Shown piece after piece: positions 50,143 through 60,018 of a stretch of 64,000 bases of DNA. The position numbers and the translations under genes were made by a program. This stretch comes from Parvularcula sp. (GTDB taxonomy: Bacteria > Pseudomonadota > Alphaproteobacteria > Caulobacterales > Parvularculaceae). Numbering within the stretch: the stretch's first letter is position 1; each line of letters opens with the position of its first letter. Location of the stretch: assembly GCA_002704915.1 (NCBI GenBank), contig PAIP01000033.1:1-64000 (forward strand), written 5' to 3'. Below the pieces are notes generated by a model that was not told where the DNA came from, did not search any database, and worked only from the letters and a program-made list of their open reading frames with translations.

Positions 50143-51683
50143 ACCGCATCGATAAGGAATGGCCCTTGGCTGGCGAATGCATGGCCAAGGGCTTTTTCCA
50201 TTTCACGAATAGTGGTCGCGCGCTCAGCCTTCATACCAAAGCCGTTTGCGAGATTGACAAAGTCGAGGCCGGAAAGATCGGTGCCGACCGACGGCGTCTG
50301 CCACTGGCGGGCTATACCGATCAGCGCCTCGTAACCGCCATTATTGAGAATAATGTAGGTGACGGGGAGGTTTTCTTTCGCAGCAGTCCATAACGCCTGT
50401 ATGGTGTAAAGCGCGGAGCCGTCGCCAAGAAGCGCGATGACGCGCCGATCCGGTTTGCCAAGCGCCAGTCCCACAGCCGCGCTGCCGGCAAAGCCGAGAC
50501 CGCCGGAGGCGGTGGCGAAAAAACTTTCCGGCGCGTCGATGCGCAGGTGCCGTTGCATGAGGGGACGCGCACTCGGCGCTTCTTCCGCGAGGAGCGCATT
50601 TACCGGCCACATCTCCTGCAACAGATCCAGGATTGCGGCGGTGGAAAGCGGCGACGTCGGCGCCGGTTCTGGCGGCGTTCGTATCGGCTCTCCAATCTCC
50701 GGTCTTTTCTCAACCCGCGGCGTCAACATCTCCATCGCCCTGGCGACATCGCCTAACATGACGGCGCCTTTCTTGGCGTAAGACGCTGTGCAAGCGTCGC
50801 TGGTGACCTGCAAAATGTCCGCCTCCAGCGGGCGCGGCGCCGGATTTTCGAAATGATAGGTGAAAGCCGGCGCGCCGATCACGAGAACCAGATCGTGACC
50901 GGCAAGCGTCTCGAAAATGCTCGCTTCATTCGACTGCAAAAAGCCGGCGAATTGAACATGGTTTTCGGGAAAGGAGCAGCGGCTCGCCATGGGGCTGGTC
51001 CAGACCGGGCAGGCGAGCTTTTTCGCCAGCGCCACAGCGGCGTCCCAGCCGCCAAGACGATCAATCTCCGGGCCGACGACCATCACTGGATTGCTCGATG
51101 CGTTGATGCGTTTGGCCGCGCCGGCAATGGCGTCGTCCGAGGGGACCGGGTCGTCCATGAACTTAAGGGGTGAGACCGGCTCCGCAGGCCGGTCCCAGTC
51201 ATCGACAGGAAGCGAGACGAAAACCGGTCCTCGCGGGGCGGTCATGGCGATGGCGTAGGCGCGGGCGAGGGCGCGGGGCGTTTCCGCCGCGCTGGCGGGC
51301 TCGCAGGACCATTTGACATAGGGTTTCGGCATCGCCGTCGCATCGATGGCGCCGAGAAAAGGTTCGGCGAGGAGGAGGCTTCGCGCCTGCTGCCCGGCGG
51401 TGACAACCATGGGAGTCTGGTTCTTATAGGCCGAGACCAGCGAGCCCATGGCGTGGCCGAGCCCCGCCGCCGAATGAAGATTAACGATCGCGGCATTCCC
51501 CGTCGCCTGCGCATAGCCGTCGGCCATGGAGAGGACCGCCGATTCTTGCAGGCCGAGGATATAGCGGAAATCCTCCGGCCATTCCCGGTAGAGCGGCAGT
51601 TCGGTCGACCCTGGATTGCCGAACATCACAGTCATGCCGGTTTCCCGGAGGAAGGCGATAACGCTGTCGCGGACGGTGCTCAT
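50130..51683 (-). CDS. mdlC: Benzoylformate decarboxylase (ThDP-dependent)
   Basis: 517 residues. It follows Pseudomonas benzoylformate decarboxylase closely and keeps all four catalytic residues at nearly the same numbers: Ser26 (FGNPGSTELP), Glu47 (LQESAV), His70 (NLHSAAG) and the His281 equivalent (FTYHFENP). The ThDP-binding GDGSALY...NN motif lies near 425-455. The reaction is arylglyoxylate to aryl aldehyde plus CO2, so a 4-hydroxy-3-methoxyphenylglyoxylate would give vanillin. It is divergent from the acyl-CoA ligase (205 nt). No mandelate dehydrogenase is adjacent. Confidence 0.9.
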   Translation of the reverse strand: MSTVRDSVIAFLRETGMTVMFGNPGSTELPLYREWPEDFRYILGLQESAVLSMADGYAQATGNAAIVNLHSAAGLGHAMGSLVSAYKNQTPMVVTAGQQARSLLLAEPFLGAIDATAMPKPYVKWSCEPASAAETPRALARAYAIAMTAPRGPVFVSLPVDDWDRPAEPVSPLKFMDDPVPSDDAIAGAAKRINASSNPVMVVGPEIDRLGGWDAAVALAKKLACPVWTSPMASRCSFPENHVQFAGFLQSNEASIFETLAGHDLVLVIGAPAFTYHFENPAPRPLEADILQVTSDACTASYAKKGAVMLGDVARAMEMLTPRVEKRPEIGEPIRTPPEPAPTSPLSTAAILDLLQEMWPVNALLAEEAPSARPLMQRHLRIDAPESFFATASGGLGFAGSAAVGLALGKPDRRVIALLGDGSALYTIQALWTAAKENLPVTYIILNNGGYEALIGIARQWQTPSVGTDLSGLDFVNLANGFGMKAERATTIREMEKALGHAFASQGPFLIDAVVED

Positions 51684-51888
51684 GGATGTCGCCTTTGATG
51701 GATTGCGCCGATGCTAGTCCACGGCTGACGCCAGCTTCAAGCACGCGTCGCTTGATTTCCGTGAAGGACGGCAATTCATTCCTCTGCGGACAGTGCATGG
51801 AATGACGCTGGTAGCGAAAATACGCGCTGAAATTGAAGGTGATTTGTGCTAAGCGCCGGAGCAAGCACGATTATCGGAGACGCTCTTC

Positions 51889-53403
51889 ATGCATGATCTT
51901 ATTCATTTTCACGCCCAGGCGACGCCGGCGAAAAAGGCGATCGTCGATCTTCATACGGGCGAGGCTTATGATTATCGGCATACGGATCAGCGTATATCGC
52001 AGATCGCGTCTTATCTTCTGAAAGCGACTGATGGTGAGCGCGGCGGCCGCGTCGCCATGATCTCGCGCAACAGTGCGTTTATGCTTTTGATGCACTTTGC
52101 CTGCGCCCGGGCGGGGCTGATTTTCGTGCCGCTGAACTGGCGCCTTGCGCCGCCCGAGATCGGCGCCCTGATCGAGGACGCGCAGCCCTCGCTTCTGGTC
52201 TGGCAGCCGGATTTCGACGCCCTGGCGGCGCCGGGTTTTGACATTATGGAGGAAGCCAGAAGATTTCGCATTGAAGACGCCGGAGAAAGTTTCGCGAAAG
52301 AGGAATCGGATGCTTTTATGGAGAATGCAGACGCGGGCGAGGATGATCCTATCACGCTGCTCTACACGTCCGGCACGTCGGGAAAGTCCAAAGGAGTGAT
52401 CCTCACGCACAAGACCGTGCTTTATTCGGCGCTCAATTTTGCGCAGTCATCGGGTGTGGATAGGAACACGGTTTTTCTTTGCGACATGCCGCTGTTTCAT
52501 GTGGCGGGCCTTCTTGCCGTTGCCCGCACGCCGCTCTTTTTTGGCGGTGCGGTGCTCGTTTCACAGAAATTCGATCCGGTGAACACCTTCAAAAATCTCA
52601 CCGATCCCGCTCTCGGCGTCACGCACTATTTTTGCGTCACGCAAATGGCGGCCTTGATGCGCGAGAAAAATCCGCCGGGCGCTATGAAGAAGCTCTCTCA
52701 TCTGACGGCCATGCAAACCGGCGGCGCGCCGAATCCGCCGGCGGCGGTGCGCGCCTGGGCCGAAGACGGTGTCGCGCAAGTTGACGGCTTCGGCATGACG
52801 GAGATCGGCTCGGCCTTCAGCATGTCGCCCTATGACGTCTCGATCATTCGGGAAAAGGCGGGATCGGTCGGCATGCCGTCGCCCTTTACCGAGGGCAAGG
52901 TCATGACCGCCGAAGGGCGCGAAGCTGCTCCCGATGAAATTGGCGAACTCTGGGTGCGCGGTCCCAATGTGACGCCCGGCTATTGGAACAAACCTGCGGA
53001 AACTGTAGCCGCCTTTGAAGGCGAATGGCTGAAGACCGGCGATTCCGCGCGCAAGGACGCAGATGGTTTTTATTACATCGTGGACCGCACCAAGGACATG
53101 TTCATATCGGGGGGCGAAAATGTTTACCCGGTGGAGATCGAGGCTGTGCTCACGGAAATGCCGGAGGTGCTAGATTGTGCTGTCATCGGCGTTCCCGATC
53201 AGAAGTGGGGAGAGGTGGGCGCCGCCCTCATCTTGTTGAAGGACGGCAAGGACAGTTTGACGGCGGAAGAGGTGATCAGTTTCGTAAAGAGCCGTCTTGC
53301 ATCCTTCAAAGCGCCCAAACATGTACGCTTCGTGGATGACCTGCCGCGCACGCCTTCGGGCAAGGTGCAAAAACACAAGCTCCGCGACGCTTGGACAGCT
53401 TAA
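51889..53403 (+). CDS. AMP-forming acyl-CoA ligase (feruloyl/hydroxycinnamoyl-CoA ligase candidate)
   Basis: 504 residues, ANL superfamily. P-loop-like YTSGTSGKSKGVILTHK near residue 160, GFGMTEIGSAF near 300, GDSARKDADGFYYIVDRTKDM near 385, and the C-terminal lysine motif TPSGKVQKHKLR. Start ATG with GGAGA upstream. The family includes feruloyl-CoA synthetase; the hydratase-lyase at 24864 needs such an activity and no other CoA ligase is in the window. The adjacent benzoylformate decarboxylase suggests aromatic substrates, but chain specificity cannot be read. Confidence 0.87.
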   Translation: MHDLIHFHAQATPAKKAIVDLHTGEAYDYRHTDQRISQIASYLLKATDGERGGRVAMISRNSAFMLLMHFACARAGLIFVPLNWRLAPPEIGALIEDAQPSLLVWQPDFDALAAPGFDIMEEARRFRIEDAGESFAKEESDAFMENADAGEDDPITLLYTSGTSGKSKGVILTHKTVLYSALNFAQSSGVDRNTVFLCDMPLFHVAGLLAVARTPLFFGGAVLVSQKFDPVNTFKNLTDPALGVTHYFCVTQMAALMREKNPPGAMKKLSHLTAMQTGGAPNPPAAVRAWAEDGVAQVDGFGMTEIGSAFSMSPYDVSIIREKAGSVGMPSPFTEGKVMTAEGREAAPDEIGELWVRGPNVTPGYWNKPAETVAAFEGEWLKTGDSARKDADGFYYIVDRTKDMFISGGENVYPVEIEAVLTEMPEVLDCAVIGVPDQKWGEVGAALILLKDGKDSLTAEEVISFVKSRLASFKAPKHVRFVDDLPRTPSGKVQKHKLRDAWTA

Positions 53404-53510
53404 AAGTCGATCCCGGACGAATTTGCGAACTCAGATTATCCTGATGAGGAATAATCCACGACCGCGCCATACCCGGTTCGATTGCCAAGGCGACAGAGCG
53501 CGGTTAGCGT

Positions 53511-54836
53511 ATGCGCAAAATAATAATGCCTGGCGAGGAACATGTGACAACAGAACAAGAAGCGTCTTCCGAGGTGAGGACAAAGCCGCTCCGCACAGTA
53601 AAACGCGGTCCGGTCTATCAGTTCGTGCTCGTTGGGCTCTTAAGCCTTAATTTCGGCATCGTCTTCTTCGATCGCAATGCGCTTAACTTCCTGATGCCGT
53701 ATGTGCAGCCGGACCTCAATCTCACCAACACGCATATCGGCATTCTGGCTTCGGCGTTGTCCTTGACCTGGGCCATCGCAGGGCTGTTGATCAGCGCGGC
53801 GTCCGACAAGGCGGCGAACCGCAAGGGCTTTCTTCTGGTGTCGATTGTGGTCTTTTCGTTGTGTTCGGTCCTGTCCGGTCTCGCCACGTCTTTTCTCATG
53901 CTGCTTGGCGCAAGGCTGTTGATGGGCGCGGCGGAAGGCCCCATCAATCCGATTTCGCAAACGCTTGTGGTTCGCGAAGTCGATCCTCGCCATCGCGGGC
54001 TCGCCATGGGCGTGATGCAGAATTTCGGATCGAACTTTTTCGGTTCCTTTGTGGCCCCGGTCGTGCTCGTGGCGATCGCCGCGGCCTGGGGGTGGCGCAA
54101 TGCGTTTTTCCTCGCCGGCATACCGGGCATCGTCACGGCGCTGCTGATCTGGAAGTTCATTGACGAGCCGCCCGAGGAGCCCAAGCCCGAAGGCGGGCCG
54201 GACCGGCTGACGCTCAAGGAGGCGTTTTCCTATAAGAATATCGTCGTGTGTTCCGTCGTCTCGGTGCTGCTTGTTTCCTATCTCGTCATCACCTGGGCGT
54301 TCATGCCGCTTTATCTGACCCAGGTGAAAGGCGTCGATCCCGGCGTCATGAGCTGGCTCATGGGCACGCTGGGCATCTCCGCAACCATCGGCAGCTTTGT
54401 GGTCGCCGGGCTTTCCGATCGCATCGGGCGCAAGCCGGTGCTGGTCGCCATACCGTTCCTGGGAGTCATCCTGCCGCTCGGCGCCATGTTCTTCGATGGC
54501 TCGCCCTGGGTGCTCGCCGTGATCTTTTTCTTCGGTTGGGCGCTCAACGGATGCTTTCCGCTTTTCATGGCGACAGTGCCGTCTGAGACGATACAGTCAG
54601 CGCATGTGGCGACGGCGCTCGCCCTGGTCATGGCCACCGGCGAGGTGTTCGGCGGGGTCCTATCTCCGTTTTTCGCCGGCGTCGCAGCGGATCTATGGGG
54701 GCTCTCGGCGCCGCTCTGGATCATTTTCGGTTTCGCCATAGCCGCCGGAACATGCGCCACGGCGCTGACCGAAACGGCGCCGATCAAACGGGCGCAGGCC
54801 CAGGCATCGACAACAGAGCCGACGCCCGGGCTCTAA
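53511..54836 (+). CDS. MFS transporter (anion:cation symporter-like)
   Basis: About 441 residues with 12 membrane segments. TM1 has LNFGIVFFDRNALNFLMPYV, loop 2-3 SAASDKAANRKG, and RLLMGAAEGPINPISQ. It resembles the ACS/phthalate-permease-like group, often used for aromatic acids. The start is uncertain: ATG 53511 and 53526 lack good ribosome sites, and GTG 53544 has GGCGAGGAACAT upstream. It is 107 nt downstream of the CoA ligase on the same strand and may supply its acid substrate. Confidence 0.87.
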   Translation: MRKIIMPGEEHVTTEQEASSEVRTKPLRTVKRGPVYQFVLVGLLSLNFGIVFFDRNALNFLMPYVQPDLNLTNTHIGILASALSLTWAIAGLLISAASDKAANRKGFLLVSIVVFSLCSVLSGLATSFLMLLGARLLMGAAEGPINPISQTLVVREVDPRHRGLAMGVMQNFGSNFFGSFVAPVVLVAIAAAWGWRNAFFLAGIPGIVTALLIWKFIDEPPEEPKPEGGPDRLTLKEAFSYKNIVVCSVVSVLLVSYLVITWAFMPLYLTQVKGVDPGVMSWLMGTLGISATIGSFVVAGLSDRIGRKPVLVAIPFLGVILPLGAMFFDGSPWVLAVIFFFGWALNGCFPLFMATVPSETIQSAHVATALALVMATGEVFGGVLSPFFAGVAADLWGLSAPLWIIFGFAIAAGTCATALTETAPIKRAQAQASTTEPTPGL

Positions 54837-54839
54837 GCC

Positions 54840-55751
54840 TTACTTCTTGCCGTAGCGCTTGGCGTCCATTTCAGCGCGCGCCTGCTGATAGCGCATCATC
54901 GCCTTGTGGCGTTTTTCCTGACCTTCCTTGTCGGTGTCGATGGGGGGCAGGGCGTCGAGCACCTGTTTGAAAGCCATTTCTAGCATAGGCCGCGCTTCCG
55001 GATAGGGGATGATGTAAAACTGGTCTTTTTCCATGGCGGCCTTGGTGTGCTGCGCCAGTTCTTCAGGTTCCATCCCTTGCGAATAGATTTCGCGCAAGGC
55101 GTTCAACTCGTCTTCATTGACCTCATAACCTGAATTCGACAGATGCGCCGGCCGCGTATCGATGGATTCGGCGATGTTGGTTTTGATGTTGGCCGGGCAG
55201 AGGACTGATACGCCGATATTGTGCGGCGCCAGCGCATCGCGCATGGCCATAGTGATGCCATGCACGGCGAATTTCGAGGCGGAGTAAATCCCCGCGACGC
55301 TGGCGGCGACAAAACAGCCGAGCGAAGCAGTGTTGGTGATATAGCCGCCCTTGCCGCGCTCGATCATCCGCGGGACGAAAGTCTGCATGCCATTGACGAC
55401 GCCATTGAAATTGACGTCCATGATCCAGTCATAGTCGTCATAGGTCGCCTTTTCGAGAGGCCCGAAGATGGAAACGCCCGCCGTATTGAACAAAAGGTCC
55501 ACGGGGCCCATTGCCTTTTCCGCTTCATCGGCGGCGGCGGCGTAGGCTTTACGGTCCGTAATGTTGAGCTCGACGCCATAGGCCTCAATGCCGCGCGCCT
55601 TCAGTTTTTCAAGCGCTGCGTCGATCGCGGGCCGGCGAATGTCGGCGATGACGATTTTGCAGCCGGCCTCGCCGAAAACGCAAGCCTGACCGAAGCCGGC
55701 GCCTGAGGCGCCCCCGGTGATGAAAGCGGTTTTACCCTTGAAATCTCGCAT
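54840..55751 (-). CDS. ligD: C-alpha-dehydrogenase (SDR), LigD-type
   Basis: 303 residues. The sequence parallels SYK-6 LigD over its whole length as remembered: TAFITGGASGAGFGQA, TAGVSIFGPLEKATYDDYDWI, NGVVNGMQTFVPRMI, active-site Tyr/Lys in AGIYSASKFAVHG near 158, SVLCPANIKTNIAES, and YIIPYPEARPMLEMAF. LigD oxidises the alpha-hydroxyl of the (alphaR) beta-aryl ether dimer to the ketone, which LigE/F-type GSTs then cleave. It is convergent with the MFS gene (4 nt apart) and divergent from a SnoaL/CmcJ/MetE-like operon. Confidence 0.85.
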   Translation of the reverse strand: MRDFKGKTAFITGGASGAGFGQACVFGEAGCKIVIADIRRPAIDAALEKLKARGIEAYGVELNITDRKAYAAAADEAEKAMGPVDLLFNTAGVSIFGPLEKATYDDYDWIMDVNFNGVVNGMQTFVPRMIERGKGGYITNTASLGCFVAASVAGIYSASKFAVHGITMAMRDALAPHNIGVSVLCPANIKTNIAESIDTRPAHLSNSGYEVNEDELNALREIYSQGMEPEELAQHTKAAMEKDQFYIIPYPEARPMLEMAFKQVLDALPPIDTDKEGQEKRHKAMMRYQQARAEMDAKRYGKK

Positions 55752-55973
55752 TGCGCCATGCTCCCTGTCCTGATCGGGCTAACTCTGTAATTGCGCGATC
55801 ATAAGCATGAGAAAATCGATCTCACCCTCCTGACATGCAAGCTTCGCGGATTGGCGCATGATGCTGCGCTTAAAGGCGTTCAACCGTCGCTGGAGGCTGT
55901 TGGATTTCGTTCTGAAAACTGGAATTGGAAGGACGGCGCCCTATAATTCCGGGGCCGTGCAAGGGAGGATCGA

Positions 55974-56693
55974 ATGACGGACAGCGACAAACTGGCGAAG
56001 CTGGAAAAGCGTATTGACACGCTTGAGCATGAACTTGGCATACAGCAGGACATCAATGATGTGCGCAAGCTGCAATATGCCTATGGCTATTTCATCGACA
56101 AGTCGCAATATGACGAAGTCGTCGATCTTTTTTCCGACGATGGCGAGGTCTGGTTCCTCGGCGGCATTTACAAAACCAAGGAAGGCGTCAAGCGTCTTTA
56201 CGTCGACCGCTTCCGCACGCATTTTACCGACAATCACAACGGTCCCCGCTACGGCTGGCTCCTTGACCATCCGCAATTGCAGATGATTGTCGATGTCGCT
56301 CCGGACCGGAAGACCGCGAAAGTTCGCGGCCGCTCCATGATGCAGGCCGGCACCCACGAAACCGCGAGCGGCGACCAGCGCCAGTGGTGGGAAGGCGGCA
56401 TCTACGAGAACGAATATGTTCGCGAGGACGGCGTCTGGAAGATCAAGCGCCTTGGTTATTTCCCGCACTGGCATGGCACCTTCCAGGAAGGCTGGGGCAA
56501 GACCCCGATTGACTTCATTCCCATGGCCAAGGTCACTTATCCGGAAGATCCGCTGGGCCCTGACGAGTTGATCGATCCGGCCCCGCGGCTCTGGCCGGCG
56601 ACGGACGTCGTTCCGTTCCATTATGTGCATCCGGTGACGGGAAAGCCGATCAAGATCGACAACAGCCGCGCCCGGGAGGGGTTCAAGTACTGA
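55974..56693 (+). CDS. SnoaL/NTF2-like protein (paralogue)
   Basis: 239 residues from ATG 55974 (GGGAGGATCGA). An N-terminal coiled-coil (DKLAKLEKRIDTLEHELG) precedes an NTF2-like barrel with RKLQYAYGYFIDKSQYDEV, LFSDDGEVWFLGG, LLDHPQLQM and WKIKRLGYFPHWHG. It is clearly paralogous to 41587-42276. It begins an operon with a CmcJ-type oxygenase and a MetE-like protein. Catalytic role unknown; hydratase, isomerase or substrate-binding functions are all possible in this fold. Confidence 0.83.
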   Translation: MTDSDKLAKLEKRIDTLEHELGIQQDINDVRKLQYAYGYFIDKSQYDEVVDLFSDDGEVWFLGGIYKTKEGVKRLYVDRFRTHFTDNHNGPRYGWLLDHPQLQMIVDVAPDRKTAKVRGRSMMQAGTHETASGDQRQWWEGGIYENEYVREDGVWKIKRLGYFPHWHGTFQEGWGKTPIDFIPMAKVTYPEDPLGPDELIDPAPRLWPATDVVPFHYVHPVTGKPIKIDNSRAREGFKY

Positions 56694-56722
56694 CGCCCGC
56701 ATATTTTCGAAGGGAAGCTGTC

Positions 56723-57577
56723 ATGAGCGAAAGCGTTGACGCGCAAATTTCCTATTTGAAACCGACCTCGCTCATCAACCGGCGCTTCTGGGCGCCGGGC
56801 GAAGAGGTCAACACCGGCGAGTATGAGCCGTATCCGGTGGTGATCAAAAATGCGCGCGAAGCGGCGAAGCCTTTCACGCTGGACGAGCACGGCTTCGCCA
56901 TCGCCTGCTATCCGACAAAGCTCGATGATTTCGAAGACACGGAAAAAATCGCGTCGGTTTATAACGAGGAAGTCAAAGCTATCGTCAAGGAAATGACGGG
57001 CGCCGATCATGTGACGCTCATGGGCGGACAATTGCGCACCAGCGGACAAACGAGTGAAATCGTTCAGCCGCCCGCCGCCGAGGCCCATGTGGATTTCAAT
57101 GAATTTACGTCAAAAAAGATTGCAAAGGGACTCTACGAAAAGTCGGCGCCTGACGGGCCCGGCTTTGACCGGTTCATTCTCTTCAGCCTGTGGCGGGTCC
57201 TCAGCGATCCGCCGCAGGACTGGCCGCTCGCCTTATGCGAAGCGTCCAGCGTCGACGATAGCGAAGGGGTGTCGAACGTAAAAGTCGATGTGAGCGAAAT
57301 ACCGCCTTATGAACGGCGCTTCGATCCGATTCCGGGGGAAGAAGAGATGGTTGCCGCCACGATTTTCTTTCATAACCCGAAGCACCGCTGGTGGTATTTT
57401 CCGGACATGACTAAAGATGAGGTCGTCTTCATCAAGTTTCACGATTCAGATCACTCGCGGCCGTGGCGAACGCCGCATACCGCTTTTCATGACGCCAGCC
57501 GGAAGGACGCCGTTACGCGCGTCAGCTACGAAGTGCGCGGCGTCGCCTATTTCCAAAAGAAAGAGGATTCTTGGTGA
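56723..57577 (+). CDS. CmcJ/NvfI-type Fe(II)/2-oxoglutarate oxygenase-like protein (paralogue)
   Basis: 284 residues. H-x-D iron ligands His122/Asp124 in EAHVDFNEF; a distal His in RTPHTAFHDAS; an Arg in SYEVRGVAYF; family hallmark RWWYFPDMTKDEVVF. It is the counterpart of 44763-45563, with about 20 extra residues, mostly in an internal loop near 205-225. Its stop overlaps the next start as GTGA, so it is coupled to the MetE-like zinc methyltransferase. Oxidative O-demethylation or hydroxylation of a methoxy-aromatic is a testable idea and not established. Confidence 0.78.
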   Translation: MSESVDAQISYLKPTSLINRRFWAPGEEVNTGEYEPYPVVIKNAREAAKPFTLDEHGFAIACYPTKLDDFEDTEKIASVYNEEVKAIVKEMTGADHVTLMGGQLRTSGQTSEIVQPPAAEAHVDFNEFTSKKIAKGLYEKSAPDGPGFDRFILFSLWRVLSDPPQDWPLALCEASSVDDSEGVSNVKVDVSEIPPYERRFDPIPGEEEMVAATIFFHNPKHRWWYFPDMTKDEVVFIKFHDSDHSRPWRTPHTAFHDASRKDAVTRVSYEVRGVAYFQKKEDSW

Positions 57578-58701
57578 GTAAAATAGATGTGACCCATGTG
57601 GGCAGTCTGCCCCGCGGGCCCGAACTCGTAAAACCCTTGCTCGCCCGCGATCACGGCGAGGAGTACGACGTTGATGAATTCGACCGGCTGGTGCAGGCAG
57701 CCATAGACGATGCTGTCGCAAAACAGGTCGAGGCGGGCGTTACGATTGTCAGCGATGGCGAACTCGGAAAGGTTGGCTATTCCACTTATATGACCGAACG
57801 GCTCGAAGGCTTTGGCGGTCATGTGGACCGGCTGCCTGCGAAGGACTTGGCGGCGCATCCGGATCTTGTCAAAAAACTTTCCGCGATCATGGGCTCGCAG
57901 GAGTTTACGCGCGCATCCTGTATTGGGCCGGTCAAGCTGGTAAATCTAGAGCCCGCCCATGAAGATATTCGCCGGTTCAAAAAGGCGCTTGAGAAGAATG
58001 GCAAGGGCGTAAAAGCCTTCATGAACTCCGCTTCGCCGGGTCTTATCTCGGCATTCCAGACGAACCGTTATTATACGACGCATGAGGCTTATCTCGCGGA
58101 TCTCGGCGCCGCCATGCGCCCTGAATATGACGCGATCATTGAGGCCGGCTTTGACATTCAGTTTGACTGTCCCGATCTCGCCATGTCGCGCCATACAGGT
58201 TTTCAAAACGCCAGTGACGAGGAGTTTCTAAAAATCGCCGAGGCGAATGTTGAGGCGCTGAACGCCGCGACGGAGGGCATTCCCGCCGAGCGCATGCGCA
58301 TGCATGTCTGCTGGGGCAATTATGAAGGACCGCATGATTGCGACATCGATCTTGAAAAGGTGATCCACATTATCCTGAAAGCGCGTCCGGCCACCATTCT
58401 GTTCGAAGCGGCCAATCCGCGTCACGAACATGAATGGACGGTCTGGCGCGACGCTAAGCTGCCGGAGGAAAAGAAACTGGCGCCCGGGCTCATCGACACC
58501 TGCTCTAACTATGTTGAGCATCCGAAGCTGATCGCGCAGCGCCTTGAGCGTTTCATCGATATCGTCGGCAAAGATCGGGTCATCGCCTCGACCGATTGCG
58601 GCTTCGGCACCTTCGCCGGTTATGGCAAGATCGATCCGGATGTCACCTGGAAAAAGCTGAAGGTCCTGCGCGAAGGCGCCGATATCGCTGCTGCGCCCTG
58701 A
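57574..58701 (+). CDS. MetE-like (cobalamin-independent methionine synthase II family) zinc methyltransferase
   Basis: 375 residues, starting at GTG 57574 in a GTGA overlap with the previous stop. GAGGA lies 6 nt upstream, which favours this over TTG 57571. It matches only the C-terminal barrel of MetE: HVGSLPR at the N-terminus, VSDGELGKVGYSTYM near 70, zinc ligands H-x-C in MHVCWGNYEG, Glu in LFEAANPRHE, and Cys in STDCGFGTF. All four zinc ligands are retained, so thiolate-directed methyl or alkyl transfer is likely. It lacks the N-terminal MetE half for polyglutamyl-folate. The substrate is unknown; the neighbours suggest an aromatic methoxyl or an etherase-derived thioether. Confidence 0.8.
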   Translation: MSKIDVTHVGSLPRGPELVKPLLARDHGEEYDVDEFDRLVQAAIDDAVAKQVEAGVTIVSDGELGKVGYSTYMTERLEGFGGHVDRLPAKDLAAHPDLVKKLSAIMGSQEFTRASCIGPVKLVNLEPAHEDIRRFKKALEKNGKGVKAFMNSASPGLISAFQTNRYYTTHEAYLADLGAAMRPEYDAIIEAGFDIQFDCPDLAMSRHTGFQNASDEEFLKIAEANVEALNAATEGIPAERMRMHVCWGNYEGPHDCDIDLEKVIHIILKARPATILFEAANPRHEHEWTVWRDAKLPEEKKLAPGLIDTCSNYVEHPKLIAQRLERFIDIVGKDRVIASTDCGFGTFAGYGKIDPDVTWKKLKVLREGADIAAAP

Positions 58702-58774
58702 TCGGCATGGCAAAGCCTGAGACCATTGCCGTCCTTTTTATCGGCGCTCTCCGGCTTGTGGAAAACTTGTTCGA

Positions 58775-58814
58775 TTGTCTGAGCGGTTTTTGTTTTTGCT
58801 GAAAGCCCAGACAA
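58775..58814. promoter_or_regulatory. Inverted repeat upstream of formaldehyde dehydrogenase
   Basis: TTGTCTGAGC (58775-58784) is mirrored by GCCCAGACAA (58805-58814): 9 of 10 positions pair across a T-rich 20-nt spacer. It lies 66 nt before the ATG at 58881. It could be an operator for a formaldehyde-responsive or local regulator, or a hairpin ending the upstream transcript. Confidence 0.4.
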
Positions 58815-58880
58815 ACCAGAGAAATATGTTATGAGGCGGTCATCTGAGCCGCCTGCCACGGAAACCGAGAGAGGGAAGAG

Positions 58881-59993
<1,113 letters not shown>

Positions 59994-60018
59994 CGAGGAA
60001 AGATCGCTGGATTGAAAA

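Noticed and set aside
57574-58701. A truncated, non-functional metE
   Set aside because: The C-terminal-barrel-only form is a recognised separate family, all zinc ligands are present, and the gene is translationally coupled to its neighbour.
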